A DNA stretch of 64,000 bases from Ekhidna lutea (GTDB lineage: Bacteria; Bacteroidota; Bacteroidia; Cytophagales; Cyclobacteriaceae): assembly GCF_900188325.1 (NCBI RefSeq), contig NZ_FZPD01000005.1:310001-374000 (forward strand), given 5' to 3'. Below the pieces are notes generated by a model. It had not been told where the DNA came from and searched no databases. It saw only the letters and a list, made by a program, of their open reading frames with translations. This document shows positions 15,265-23,201 of the stretch, piece after piece (position 1 is the stretch's first letter; each line of letters starts with the position of its first letter). The translations under genes were made by a program, and so were the position numbers.

Positions 15265-16773
15265 TTAGTTCATCGTCATCAAAGCACTCATCAATTTGAT
15301 TCCATACCAAAGATTTCCAATGCGCATGTTTTCATCAGCCGCATGCTGGTTGTTGTCGTGATTGGCAATCGGAAGTATGATCGCCGGCTTTTTCAGCTCA
15401 TCGGTAAAGAGGTAAAGTGGGAGAGAGCCACCTAGGGTTGGCATTAAAATCAGATCATCACCAGCGACATCTTTGGAACGAGCGATCACATCCTGTACAA
15501 TAGGGATGTCCATCGAAGTTCGGGCTGCCGGATATCCACCTGAGCGTGTCACTTTAGCGATTTTCGGGTATTTCATGCGCGTTTCCTGATCTGGATCTTC
15601 TCTTACAATATGAAAGCCTTGCTTCAGGATGTGTGCTTCAACCAGGTCTTTCTGTTTTTCCGGATCACATCCCTTTACCAAACGCATTCCTATTGCAGCT
15701 GTGGCAGTGGCTGGCACTACATTACGAGCAAGCTTACCGGTGTTGCCACTGCTAAGGCCCTTGATGGTTAAAGAGGGTCGTAACAACCGCTCATTGTACG
15801 ATTCTGTACCTTCCGGATTGTTGATGCCCAATTCACGCTTGAGGTCTTCATCAATCGGAGGAATATTCGCTAGTGCCTCCTTTTCCAGATCACTCAACGG
15901 CTCCACATCATCATAAAATCCATCGATGATCACATTGCCTTCCTCATCTTTCATACTTGCAATGAGTTCAGACAGTAGCTGTCCAGGCACTGGTGCCCAG
16001 TTTCCGTAATGACCGCTATGAAGGGGTCTGTTGGGTCCATAGGTGGTAATCTCCATTCCGGTAACTCCACGCACACCAAAGACAAGCTGTGGCCTTCTGG
16101 ACTGATGGATGGGGCCATCACAAAACAGCCATAGATCTATTTCATCTACTAAGGCGCGATTGTCATTAAGATATTGCTGCAATTGCCTGGATCCTGCCTC
16201 TTCCTGCCCTTCAAAGAAGAACACCAGATTTGAAGTCACCTTGATTTCATTTGACTGAATCATATCCAATGCAGTCAGAATGGTAATGATAGGCGCTTTA
16301 TCATCACCTGCAGAACGTGCGTAAATCCGATGTTCCTCATTGATCTGATCAAATGAAGTTGGAAACTCCATGCGTTCACCACTTTCGAAAATGGCTTTAC
16401 TGTAATAGGTCGGCTCCCAGGGATCATTGGTCCAGTTGGTTTTATCTACGGGTTGACCATCGTAGTGCACATAAAAAGCTATTGTTCTTGTTGCACTTTC
16501 AACAGGGTAGTATCCATAAACGATAGGAGGGGTGCCCACCATTCTAAGCAGCTTGGTTTCTACTTCTCGTTTCTCTAATTCAGAAATAATATGATTTGCA
16601 TTCTTATTAATGTTTGGAAGGTCGAATGCCACATTGGGCATGGAAAGTAGTGTTTTGAAATCCTGAAGAATCTGGACACCATTCTCCTGAATATGCTCCT
16701 CTGTGAGCTTGTTTATGTCTTGAGCTGTAGTAGAAAAAACGATTAGGATGAAAAATGTAGAAATGAATCGCAT
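15265..16773 (-). CDS. Exported M20-family dipeptidase/carboxypeptidase
   Basis: A 502-residue protein with a signal peptide (1-17) and the full M20 di-zinc site in order: FYVHYDGQPVD (His/Asp near 102-106), RSAGDDKAP (bridging Asp near 153), FFEGQEEAGS (catalytic and metal Glu near 189-190), and a C-terminal NHDNNQHAADENM (His near 480). An insert between the catalytic halves is the dimerisation domain. It should trim di- or oligopeptides in the periplasm. Its start is only 18 bp from the divergent HIRAN gene, so the two must share overlapping control sequences. Confidence 0.9.
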   Translation of the reverse strand: MRFISTFFILIVFSTTAQDINKLTEEHIQENGVQILQDFKTLLSMPNVAFDLPNINKNANHIISELEKREVETKLLRMVGTPPIVYGYYPVESATRTIAFYVHYDGQPVDKTNWTNDPWEPTYYSKAIFESGERMEFPTSFDQINEEHRIYARSAGDDKAPIITILTALDMIQSNEIKVTSNLVFFFEGQEEAGSRQLQQYLNDNRALVDEIDLWLFCDGPIHQSRRPQLVFGVRGVTGMEITTYGPNRPLHSGHYGNWAPVPGQLLSELIASMKDEEGNVIIDGFYDDVEPLSDLEKEALANIPPIDEDLKRELGINNPEGTESYNERLLRPSLTIKGLSSGNTGKLARNVVPATATAAIGMRLVKGCDPEKQKDLVEAHILKQGFHIVREDPDQETRMKYPKIAKVTRSGGYPAARTSMDIPIVQDVIARSKDVAGDDLILMPTLGGSLPLYLFTDELKKPAIILPIANHDNNQHAADENMRIGNLWYGIKLMSALMTMN

Positions 16774-16791
16774 GCGTTTTAAATTTGAGTT

Positions 16792-17133
16792 GTGGCTAAA
16801 ATTATCAAAATACCTTCTGTATTCGTCTATGAAACAAAGGTGGTAGGTGTTTCCCTAAATAATGCTGATGGATCTTCTCGTCAGGAAATCATCAAGCGAG
16901 AGGTCGCAGAAGATGATAAACTTCAGTTAGAAGCTGAACCAACAAACCCGTACGACTCCAATGCGGTACAGGTGCTTTCAAAAAATGGCAATCAGATTGG
17001 TTATCTCAACAAAGAGATGGCAGAAACCATCAAGCCTGCTCTGGATAACCAAACAGAGATCCATGTCACCGCCAAATGGGTGAATGGGGAAAAGATGTTG
17101 GGAGTAGGGCTAAGGATTGAGTTGGTGAGTTAA
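16792..17133 (+). CDS. HIRAN-domain protein
   Basis: A 113-residue protein starting at GTG 16792; no ATG gives the complete domain. It is almost entirely one HIRAN domain: KVVGVSLNNADGSSRQEII, then LEAEPTNPYDSNAVQVLSK and QIGYLNKEMAETI. HIRAN domains bind 3' DNA ends or damaged DNA and are usually fused to SNF2 helicases or nucleases; stand-alone forms are common in bacteria. It ends 2 bp before the convergent SIMPL gene. Its cellular role is unknown. Confidence 0.85.
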   Translation: MAKIIKIPSVFVYETKVVGVSLNNADGSSRQEIIKREVAEDDKLQLEAEPTNPYDSNAVQVLSKNGNQIGYLNKEMAETIKPALDNQTEIHVTAKWVNGEKMLGVGLRIELVS

Positions 17134-17135
17134 AC

Positions 17136-17846
17136 CTAATCTTCTATATAAAACTCAAGGGTAGAGACAACTCGAACTTTTTTCATTACACCGGAATTTT
17201 GATCCAGATCGGTAATCGAAAAATACCCCTGATTCGCAGACTTGATTTTCCCAACTTTTGAGCCTGAATCACGTGCAAATTTCTCTGCTGCTTCGCGTGC
17301 ATTCTTGGTAGCTTCCTCAATCATTTCAGGTTTGATTTCGTTGAGTTTTGTGAAAGAATATTGTACCGGTTGCCAGGTGTTCTTTGAGCTAATAACCAGA
17401 CCCTGACCAATGATGGTTGGCATCTTGTACATGGCCTCACTCATCTTGTCTATTTTCGTTGTTCGCAAATTAAATTCAGCCTTAGCAATGTAGCGATCCT
17501 GGTTGTACGTATTTTGTCCACCGTAAAGCAGCGCACGGTTGTCTTGTATCGTTGGTGCTCCCACCGTCAGTTCATCTTCAGTAAATGCTAGTTCAGTAAA
17601 AAATTCCTGAAGAATTTTGGTTTGCTGCTCCAGCGTTTTTTGAAGCTGACCCAATTCATTTCCTGAGACGGTAAGTTGCAATGGCCAGGTGGCAATGTCT
17701 GCTTCAACCTTACGCTCTGCCAAACCTTTTACAACAACTGTTCGATCGAGTTTCTTTCCTGCGACATAGGTTTGACCGACAAAGTATCCTGCCAAAACAA
17801 TAGCCAGTGATAGGATAACAGTAGGGAGGAGGTTTTGCTGTTTCAT
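17136..17846 (-). CDS. SIMPL-domain (DUF541) periplasmic protein
   Basis: The 236-residue protein has an N-terminal membrane anchor or signal (about 9-26), then a SIMPL domain: VVVKGLAERKVEADIATWPLQL, VGAPTIQDNRA, EATKNAREAAEKFARDSGSKVGKI. Relatives are BP26-like periplasmic or outer-membrane proteins that may form ring assemblies; the precise function is not established. The unusual feature is the convergent neighbour ending 2 bp away, leaving no room for a separate terminator. Confidence 0.85.
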   Translation of the reverse strand: MKQQNLLPTVILSLAIVLAGYFVGQTYVAGKKLDRTVVVKGLAERKVEADIATWPLQLTVSGNELGQLQKTLEQQTKILQEFFTELAFTEDELTVGAPTIQDNRALLYGGQNTYNQDRYIAKAEFNLRTTKIDKMSEAMYKMPTIIGQGLVISSKNTWQPVQYSFTKLNEIKPEMIEEATKNAREAAEKFARDSGSKVGKIKSANQGYFSITDLDQNSGVMKKVRVVSTLEFYIED

Positions 17847-18048
17847 AAGATACGTTTCTCATGTAAGCTACAAATTTTGCGCTAAAAAATGATTTTTGTG
17901 GATACACCGAACCAGATGTGGTGAAATGCCTAAATCAGGTCATTTGAGTAAAAGTAATACCCGTAATAAGCATATTTAAATAGTTGATAAACAGCTTATT
18001 AAACTTAATTTTAGTTTTTAGCTAATATTTTTAGTATTTAGTCTTTTT

Positions 18049-19347
18049 TTAGCTCAGTGCAAGCTTATAGGTATGCAAACATCTCTCCCTTGCCTCCTTG
18101 TGATCCACGATAGGATCCGGGTAATGTTCAGTGTTGATTTCCGGAATCCATTTGTTGATATACGTGCGATCCTTATCAAATTTTTCAGTTTGAGAGTATG
18201 GGTTAAAAATCCGAAAATAGGGTTGCGCATCCACACCGGTCCCGGCTGCCCACTGCCAGCCTCCGTTGTTGCTGGCTAGTTCATAGTCAAGCAATTTTTC
18301 TGCGAAGTAGGCTTCTCCCCATCGCCAGTCAATGAGTAAATGTTTGGTCAAAAAACTGGCAACAATCATCCGCACCCGGTTGTGCATAAATCCTGTTTTA
18401 TTGAGCTCTCTCATCCCGGCATCAACGATCGGATACCCGGTCTTTCCCTTCATCCATTTCTCAAATTCTTCTTCGTTATTTCGCCACTTTATTGCGTCAT
18501 ATTTTCGATTGAAATTGGCATCTACAACCTTAGGGAAATGCCATAGAATTGCCTGATAAAAATCGCGCCAAATCAGTTCGTTGAGATACTTTTCATTTAG
18601 ACCTTTTGCTTCCTTCACCAGATGTCGAATACTCACTGTTCCAAAGCGAAGATGAATGCTCATTCTGCTGGTACCTCTGATGGCCGGAACGTCTCGTGTT
18701 TCATGGTATTTTGCAACGATATTTTCGTTCAGTTTTCGATCAGGAAATTCAATACCAGCCGGTTCAAATCCTACCTCTTCCAGACTCGGAAAATCAAGTG
18801 AATCGGTTTGGTACCAGTTAGATTCTTTCTCTGATTTGTATGCACTCAGATGTCCACCTTCCAGGGTCTTTTTCCAGAGTCTGCTATAAGGTGTATAGAC
18901 TACATAAGGGTCGCCATTGTCCTTTACAATTTCATCCTTTTCGAAAATGACGTGATCCTTCTTTACTCGAAATTCGATTCCATGATCTACCAATAAATCA
19001 TGGACTTTTTGATCTCGATCCCGGGCATAGGGCTCATAATCTTTGTTGGCCCAAACTGCTTGAATAGCGTAATCATCCAACAGGTTTTTCCATACTTCTA
19101 TAGGATCACCAATTCGTATATCCATGGTTCCACCTTGGTGACCAATCTCTCCTTGAAGTCGCACTAGTTCCTGATGAATAAACTCAACCCGTGCGTCTTT
19201 CTTCGGCAGGTCTTCCAAAATATTTGAATCAAAAATGAAGATGGGTTGTACCGGATATTCTTCCTGATGTGCGTGGTACAGACTTCTGTTGTCTTCGAGT
19301 CGGAGGTCTCTTCTAAACCAGAATATAGTGACTTGTGGTTTGGGCAT
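18049..19347 (-). CDS. phrB: Class I CPD photolyase / cryptochrome family
   Basis: A 432-residue flavoprotein with an N-terminal antenna domain (FWFRRDLRLEDNRSLYHA) and a C-terminal FAD domain: ELIWRDFYQAILWHFP, KGKTGYPIVDAGMRELNKTG, and NNGGWQWAAGTGVDAQPY followed by FRIFNPYSQTEKFDKD. The last segments closely follow CPD photolyases, which repair cyclobutane pyrimidine dimers using blue light. Length is normal. An NAD-binding protein gene is upstream on the same strand. A dispersed GGAGGG-rich repeat separates the two genes. Confidence 0.88.
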   Translation of the reverse strand: MPKPQVTIFWFRRDLRLEDNRSLYHAHQEEYPVQPIFIFDSNILEDLPKKDARVEFIHQELVRLQGEIGHQGGTMDIRIGDPIEVWKNLLDDYAIQAVWANKDYEPYARDRDQKVHDLLVDHGIEFRVKKDHVIFEKDEIVKDNGDPYVVYTPYSRLWKKTLEGGHLSAYKSEKESNWYQTDSLDFPSLEEVGFEPAGIEFPDRKLNENIVAKYHETRDVPAIRGTSRMSIHLRFGTVSIRHLVKEAKGLNEKYLNELIWRDFYQAILWHFPKVVDANFNRKYDAIKWRNNEEEFEKWMKGKTGYPIVDAGMRELNKTGFMHNRVRMIVASFLTKHLLIDWRWGEAYFAEKLLDYELASNNGGWQWAAGTGVDAQPYFRIFNPYSQTEKFDKDRTYINKWIPEINTEHYPDPIVDHKEARERCLHTYKLALS

Positions 19348-19371
19348 AATATTTTTATTTAGTTACTCCCC

Positions 19372-19438
19372 TCCTTGGAGGGGTTGGGTTAAGTTATTCA
19401 TGTACGATAACCCACCTCTAACTCCTCCCGGGAGGAGA
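19372..19438. repeat. GGAGGG-type dispersed repeat
   Basis: CCCTCCTTGGAGGGG near 19370-19384 and CTCCTCCCGGGAGGAG near 19422-19437 are two palindromes enclosing CC/GG-rich spacer. A related element sits near 15070-15115. The right palindrome encodes the last residues of the neighbouring SDR-type protein. Confidence 0.6.
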
Positions 19439-20893
19439 ACTGGTTTCTTTAAAGTTGATCAGGTTCTTCGCCATATTTCTAAAGATTGGGCCATGAAAGG
19501 GAAGTACGATAAACCAGTATAATCTTCCCCATAATCCTAGTGGACGGAAAGTAGCTGTTTGAATCAAGCGATAACTTTCCTCATGCTTTTTAACACGAAA
19601 TTCCAGCCAGGCATCTCCGGGGACTTTCATTTCTGCAAAGAGCAGTAATCGTTTTTCTTCCTTATTCGCATAAAGTACCCGCCAGAAGTCCAGGGCATCA
19701 CCACCTTTCAAATCATTGGGACTCCTTCGTCCACGTCTCAGGCCAACACCACCCACTAATTTGTCAAAGAAACCACGAATTTTCCATAGGAAATTTCCAT
19801 AATACCAGCCACGATCGCCCCCAATGCTCCAGATGTTTTCAATTACATCATCCACGTTCCCATCTATCGGATAGGTTCGCGAATCAATGAAACACCCATG
19901 TTTGGGAGCTTCCAGTTGTAGCAGAAAAGTGTAGTTAAAGTCAGGGTTTGAAAAAGAATCCTTCCAGCTAGAAACCACTTGTTTTTGATTGATTCGAAGA
20001 AAGGTTCGTTCCAAAGACTGTTTATAAGTCAGTTTTTCAATGGGAACGACTTCATCAATGCTGTCATCTCGAACAATGACCTCATTTTTCATGCTATCTA
20101 CCAGGTTTCTGGCCAGCCGATAGGAAGTGGAGGTGACTAAATATAGCCAGAGTGATGAAAGCCTAATCGTCAATACAGGTACAGTCAGAATGTACCGCTT
20201 AAGTCCTCGGACTTCTCCAAACTGCAATAGCATTTGCTTGTAAGTGAGAATGTCCTTTCCCCCAATATCGAACGTTCGATTATCGGATTTTTTATTTCCT
20301 AAAACACCTTTTAAGTATTCTAAAACATTATAAACCCCGATGGGTTGACACCTGCTATTCAGCCATTTTGGTGCAATCATGACGGGTAGTTTTTCTACCA
20401 GATCCCGGATGATCTCAAACGAGGCACCCCCAGATCCGATGATAATGGCTGATCGTAGCACGGTCAACGGCACTTTTGATTCTTTGAGAATTACTTCTAC
20501 ATTTTGCCGTGAAGAAAGATGATCCGAAAGCTCTTCATCATTGGCAATCCCTCCCAGATAAATAATTTGATTTGCCTTGGTTGACGCCAGATAAGAGACA
20601 AAGTGCTCGGCGGTTTTAGCTTCAAGTGTGCTGAACTCGTTACTGTTTGATGTCAGCGAATGAATAAGATAATAGGCCGCATCAATGTCTTTGGGGAGGT
20701 TTTCAAGGCTTTGACGATCCAGGAAATCACATTCGATGACATGGACAGATTTCAGAAAAGTGTCATCGAAATCTTCAAAATCGAACCTCCGTTTATCCCG
20801 AACGGGACAAACGACCTCATGACCAGCTTTCACCAGTTCGGGAAGCAAGCGACGGCCGATATAGCCTGTAGAACCTGTAAGTAGTATTTTCAT
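19418..20893 (-). CDS. NAD(P)-binding SDR-like protein with DUF2867 domain
   Basis: I start at ATG 20893 because it directly precedes the Rossmann motif (MKILLTGSTGYIGRRLLPEL); an upstream in-frame ATG adds 15 residues with no homology. The 491-residue protein has an atypical short-chain dehydrogenase domain (about 1-300) followed by a DUF2867-like domain (about 320-480; WSIGGDRGWYYGNFLWKIRG, GDALDFWRVLYANKEEKRLLL). Relatives often sit beside photolyase genes, as here. The substrate is unknown. The last residues (SSPPGRS) are encoded by a repeat element, so the native end was slightly different. Confidence 0.82.
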   Translation of the reverse strand: MKILLTGSTGYIGRRLLPELVKAGHEVVCPVRDKRRFDFEDFDDTFLKSVHVIECDFLDRQSLENLPKDIDAAYYLIHSLTSNSNEFSTLEAKTAEHFVSYLASTKANQIIYLGGIANDEELSDHLSSRQNVEVILKESKVPLTVLRSAIIIGSGGASFEIIRDLVEKLPVMIAPKWLNSRCQPIGVYNVLEYLKGVLGNKKSDNRTFDIGGKDILTYKQMLLQFGEVRGLKRYILTVPVLTIRLSSLWLYLVTSTSYRLARNLVDSMKNEVIVRDDSIDEVVPIEKLTYKQSLERTFLRINQKQVVSSWKDSFSNPDFNYTFLLQLEAPKHGCFIDSRTYPIDGNVDDVIENIWSIGGDRGWYYGNFLWKIRGFFDKLVGGVGLRRGRRSPNDLKGGDALDFWRVLYANKEEKRLLLFAEMKVPGDAWLEFRVKKHEESYRLIQTATFRPLGLWGRLYWFIVLPFHGPIFRNMAKNLINFKETSSPPGRS

Positions 20894-21021
20894 CTTATGA
20901 AATTGATTGGGGTTTGAACAAACCCATATCAGAGGCATGCATTACAACCGTATTTCTACCGATGACTATGTTTGGTTTTTTCATGAAATCATAACCACGA
21001 AATCAGATGAAGGTTTAAAAT

Positions 21022-21411
21022 TTAGTTTAATACGGATCTAAGTTCAAGGCGAGCAATTGCTACGATGATGATAATCTCCAGCAAAAAGTAGCTGAGACCT
21101 AATAAAGTCAATTGATCAAAGTAGATGATGATTAAAATGAGCGTGGCTAAGCAATACAAGAGATTGGCTATTGCGATGGTTCTAAGCCTGGTTTCAGCAT
21201 TCATTGGGTTAACAAGGAAGCAGGAGATGGAATACAGAAAAAACAAGCTTGCGATTCCTGCCAATACTTTGAGGATATCCTCTGGCATTCCAATCAACGA
21301 CTGAAATTCAACCAGCACGTAACCCAACAGAATGGCTGATAGGATTGCGCCGATTGAGTCAATCAGAAATAGTTTTCTTAATGGATTAGCTACTAGCTTG
21401 GAGTTGTTCAC
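21022..21411 (-). CDS. Small four-helix membrane protein
   Basis: A 129-residue hydrophobic protein with four predicted helices (about 13-33, 45-65, 77-97, 102-122) and charged ends. I do not recognise the family. It lies 44 bp downstream of a lipoprotein gene on the same strand and could belong to the small operon 22279-21022. No motif suggests catalysis. Confidence 0.65.
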   Translation of the reverse strand: MNNSKLVANPLRKLFLIDSIGAILSAILLGYVLVEFQSLIGMPEDILKVLAGIASLFFLYSISCFLVNPMNAETRLRTIAIANLLYCLATLILIIIYFDQLTLLGLSYFLLEIIIIVAIARLELRSVLN

Positions 21412-21455
21412 TTGTTGGCTTTTTTATTTGATTTTCAAAGGAAGCCAAAATTCCG

Positions 21456-21884
21456 TTAGTCTTCGCCATATAGCTTAATCCACTCGACTTCATCATTGGA
21501 TTTGAATTTGATCACGAGCGATTTTTGATTGAGTGTAAATGATCCAATGGTGTTTGCTTCTATCAGGTAATAAAGGTGATTATTTTCTTCCCGGTCTGGC
21601 TTACCAAGCATACTAATTACCTGTGGTTTTAAAAGGGTTCGTACTGAATCGCTGTAAAGCACCTCCTTATACATGTTGAGACGATGAGGATATTCATCCT
21701 CCTTCTTTATTTTCCATTTACTCGATTCAAAAGGGACTTGCTGCTTTATATGGTTTGTATTTGAAGTTTCTTTAGAAGTGTCTTTTGTGCCCCCACATGC
21801 ATTTAAAAGAATGATTATCAATAATGGTAAAATTGATTTTATTGCTCTTTTTGTATTCACATAAATCATACGTATTGAGTTCAA
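21456..21884 (-). CDS. Small lipoprotein, BamE/SmpA-like fold
   Basis: A 142-residue protein with a lipobox (LLNAC, Cys near residue 30). The pattern SMLGKPDREENNHLYYLIEA followed by LVIKFKSNDEVEWIKL resembles the beta-rich core of BamE/SmpA-like lipoproteins. It may be anchored in the outer membrane. Its ATG overlaps the end of the upstream membrane-protein gene by 4 bp (21881-21884), so the two are translationally coupled. A direct role in outer-membrane assembly is not proven. Confidence 0.7.
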   Translation of the reverse strand: MNSIRMIYVNTKRAIKSILPLLIIILLNACGGTKDTSKETSNTNHIKQQVPFESSKWKIKKEDEYPHRLNMYKEVLYSDSVRTLLKPQVISMLGKPDREENNHLYYLIEANTIGSFTLNQKSLVIKFKSNDEVEWIKLYGED

Positions 21885-22279
21885 TTAAAAATTGGATAAA
21901 TAATTGAAACTAGGATCGTAATGCCTAGTGCAGCGGCCAATGCTGAATATACCCATACGTATTTGATAACAAGAGGGATCGCCCATTTACCGAATCGGTG
22001 ATGGACTTTCCAGGGAATAGTCATTAGAAGTGTAGAAGTGCATATCAAAATCCATCCTAAAAAATTGTAATACCATGATCCTAGCATTTTGGAAGAAAAA
22101 ACAACCAGGGAAGCTCCGATAGCAATTCTTATTATTTGTTCCAGGTAATGAGCTTTTGCTGTGCTTGCAAAGGTGCTGAAATAACGTGTTGCAGCATCTT
22201 TTTTGACGCCTGTAATCACCAATAAAAGGATCAGATATAGACCAAATAATGCAGTTAAAATTCCGGTCAGATATTGCAT
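21881..22279 (-). CDS. Small four-helix membrane protein
   Basis: A 132-residue protein with four predicted membrane helices (about 3-23, 50-68, 72-90, 105-128). I do not recognise it. It is translationally coupled to the BamE-like lipoprotein by a 4-bp overlap and follows a relic of a YdeI-type gene at 22330-22393. Confidence 0.65.
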   Translation of the reverse strand: MQYLTGILTALFGLYLILLLVITGVKKDAATRYFSTFASTAKAHYLEQIIRIAIGASLVVFSSKMLGSWYYNFLGWILICTSTLLMTIPWKVHHRFGKWAIPLVIKYVWVYSALAAALGITILVSIIYPIFN

Positions 22280-22329
22280 GGGTTTGAACTCCTCAAATAG
22301 TTGATTAATAAGGCTATAGGAAAGTTACA

Positions 22330-22393
22330 TCACCGCACATTCCATCCTTTGCCTTCATAGATTTTAGGCATGACTTTCTCAATCCGTGGGATA
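22330..22393 (-). pseudogene. Relic of a YdeI/DUF1801-type gene (C-terminal end only)
   Basis: Read on the minus strand this stretch encodes RIEKVMPKIYEGKGWN followed by two residues and a stop, nearly the same as the end (RIEKAMPKIYEGKGWN) of the intact gene at 32054-32635. The DNA is also clearly similar. Nothing upstream of the fragment matches the rest of the gene. It is therefore the tail of a lost or partly duplicated paralogue, now wedged between two unrelated small genes. Confidence 0.8.
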
Positions 22394-22411
22394 TGGTCTT
22401 CTTAAGATCTG

Positions 22412-22864
22412 TTAATTTCTTATCCTTTCATAAGACTCGTATGTTGTTTCTTCCGGCCCTTTGATTATCTGAGTGTATGTGCTATCAGTGACATCAATTG
22501 CAATTCGGAAGAAATTACCATTATTAGCAATTGCTTGTCTAAATGCCCATGATCCGGACAGCATTGTTTCATATAATGTGTCCCCTTCAATGTTATAGGT
22601 TCCATACCCATACCACTCCGTATATTCAGCGGGAGATTCAAACCCCCACATCACACTCCCGTCTACATACATTTTAAATTGAACTCTTTCATCCGTTGAG
22701 GTATCGCCTTCATTTGATATGGTCATATAATCGGTCATTCTCCATGCACCGGTAAGTTTATCGCGAAGTTGCTCCTCCATGCCCGTTTGCTGGAGTGCAG
22801 GAGATTTCGGTTTACAATTAACAAGAAGACTCAGGAGTATGAATAGATGCGCTGTGTATTTCAT
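22412..22864 (-). CDS. Lipocalin-like small lipoprotein
   Basis: A 150-residue protein with a lipoprotein signal (LLSLLVNC, Cys17). A beta-rich body contains LTGAWRMTDYMTISNEG and GYGTYNIEGDTLYETM, the pattern of lipocalin-like domains that test whether a value such as GAW starts the barrel. It probably sits in the outer or inner membrane facing the periplasm. No partner or ligand can be named. The 337-bp region before the giant protease lies just upstream. Confidence 0.65.
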   Translation of the reverse strand: MKYTAHLFILLSLLVNCKPKSPALQQTGMEEQLRDKLTGAWRMTDYMTISNEGDTSTDERVQFKMYVDGSVMWGFESPAEYTEWYGYGTYNIEGDTLYETMLSGSWAFRQAIANNGNFFRIAIDVTDSTYTQIIKGPEETTYESYERIRN

Positions 22865-23201
22865 TTTGATTAGGTATAAGTTTAATTATAAGTTAATTAA
22901 AATATCGCATAAATATTATTTTATAATTGAAAATTTTGACTAATTATCATATTGCATAATATTAGTTACACTATTATTCGATTTAACAGTTATATTGTAT
23001 TTCTTCATTAACTAAATGCTGGAGCTTATTTGTTATCGTACTTAAGTTATATGCCTTATGTACTTCACTTAGTCACCACAGATTAATCTTTTATGGAAGG
23101 TCGTTTGAATAGTTGCTTAAAAAAGACTGGTTAAATGCCAACCTTGGGGTGTATTTAATATAAGTTTGGGAAAATTTTTTTCAACCTAATTTTAGCCATT
23201 C
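22865..23201. other. AT-rich intergenic region with divergent promoters
   Basis: A 337-bp gap between divergent genes with no credible coding frame. It is very AT-rich. It presumably holds the promoters of the lipocalin-like gene and of the giant protease gene. A -7 element for the protease is listed separately. Confidence 0.55.
23161..23168 (+). promoter_or_regulatory. -7 promoter element of the giant protease gene
   Basis: TAAGTTTG matches TAnnTTTG, 33 bp before ATG 23202. No TTTG is found at the usual 19-nt distance upstream, so the assignment is tentative. Confidence 0.4.
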
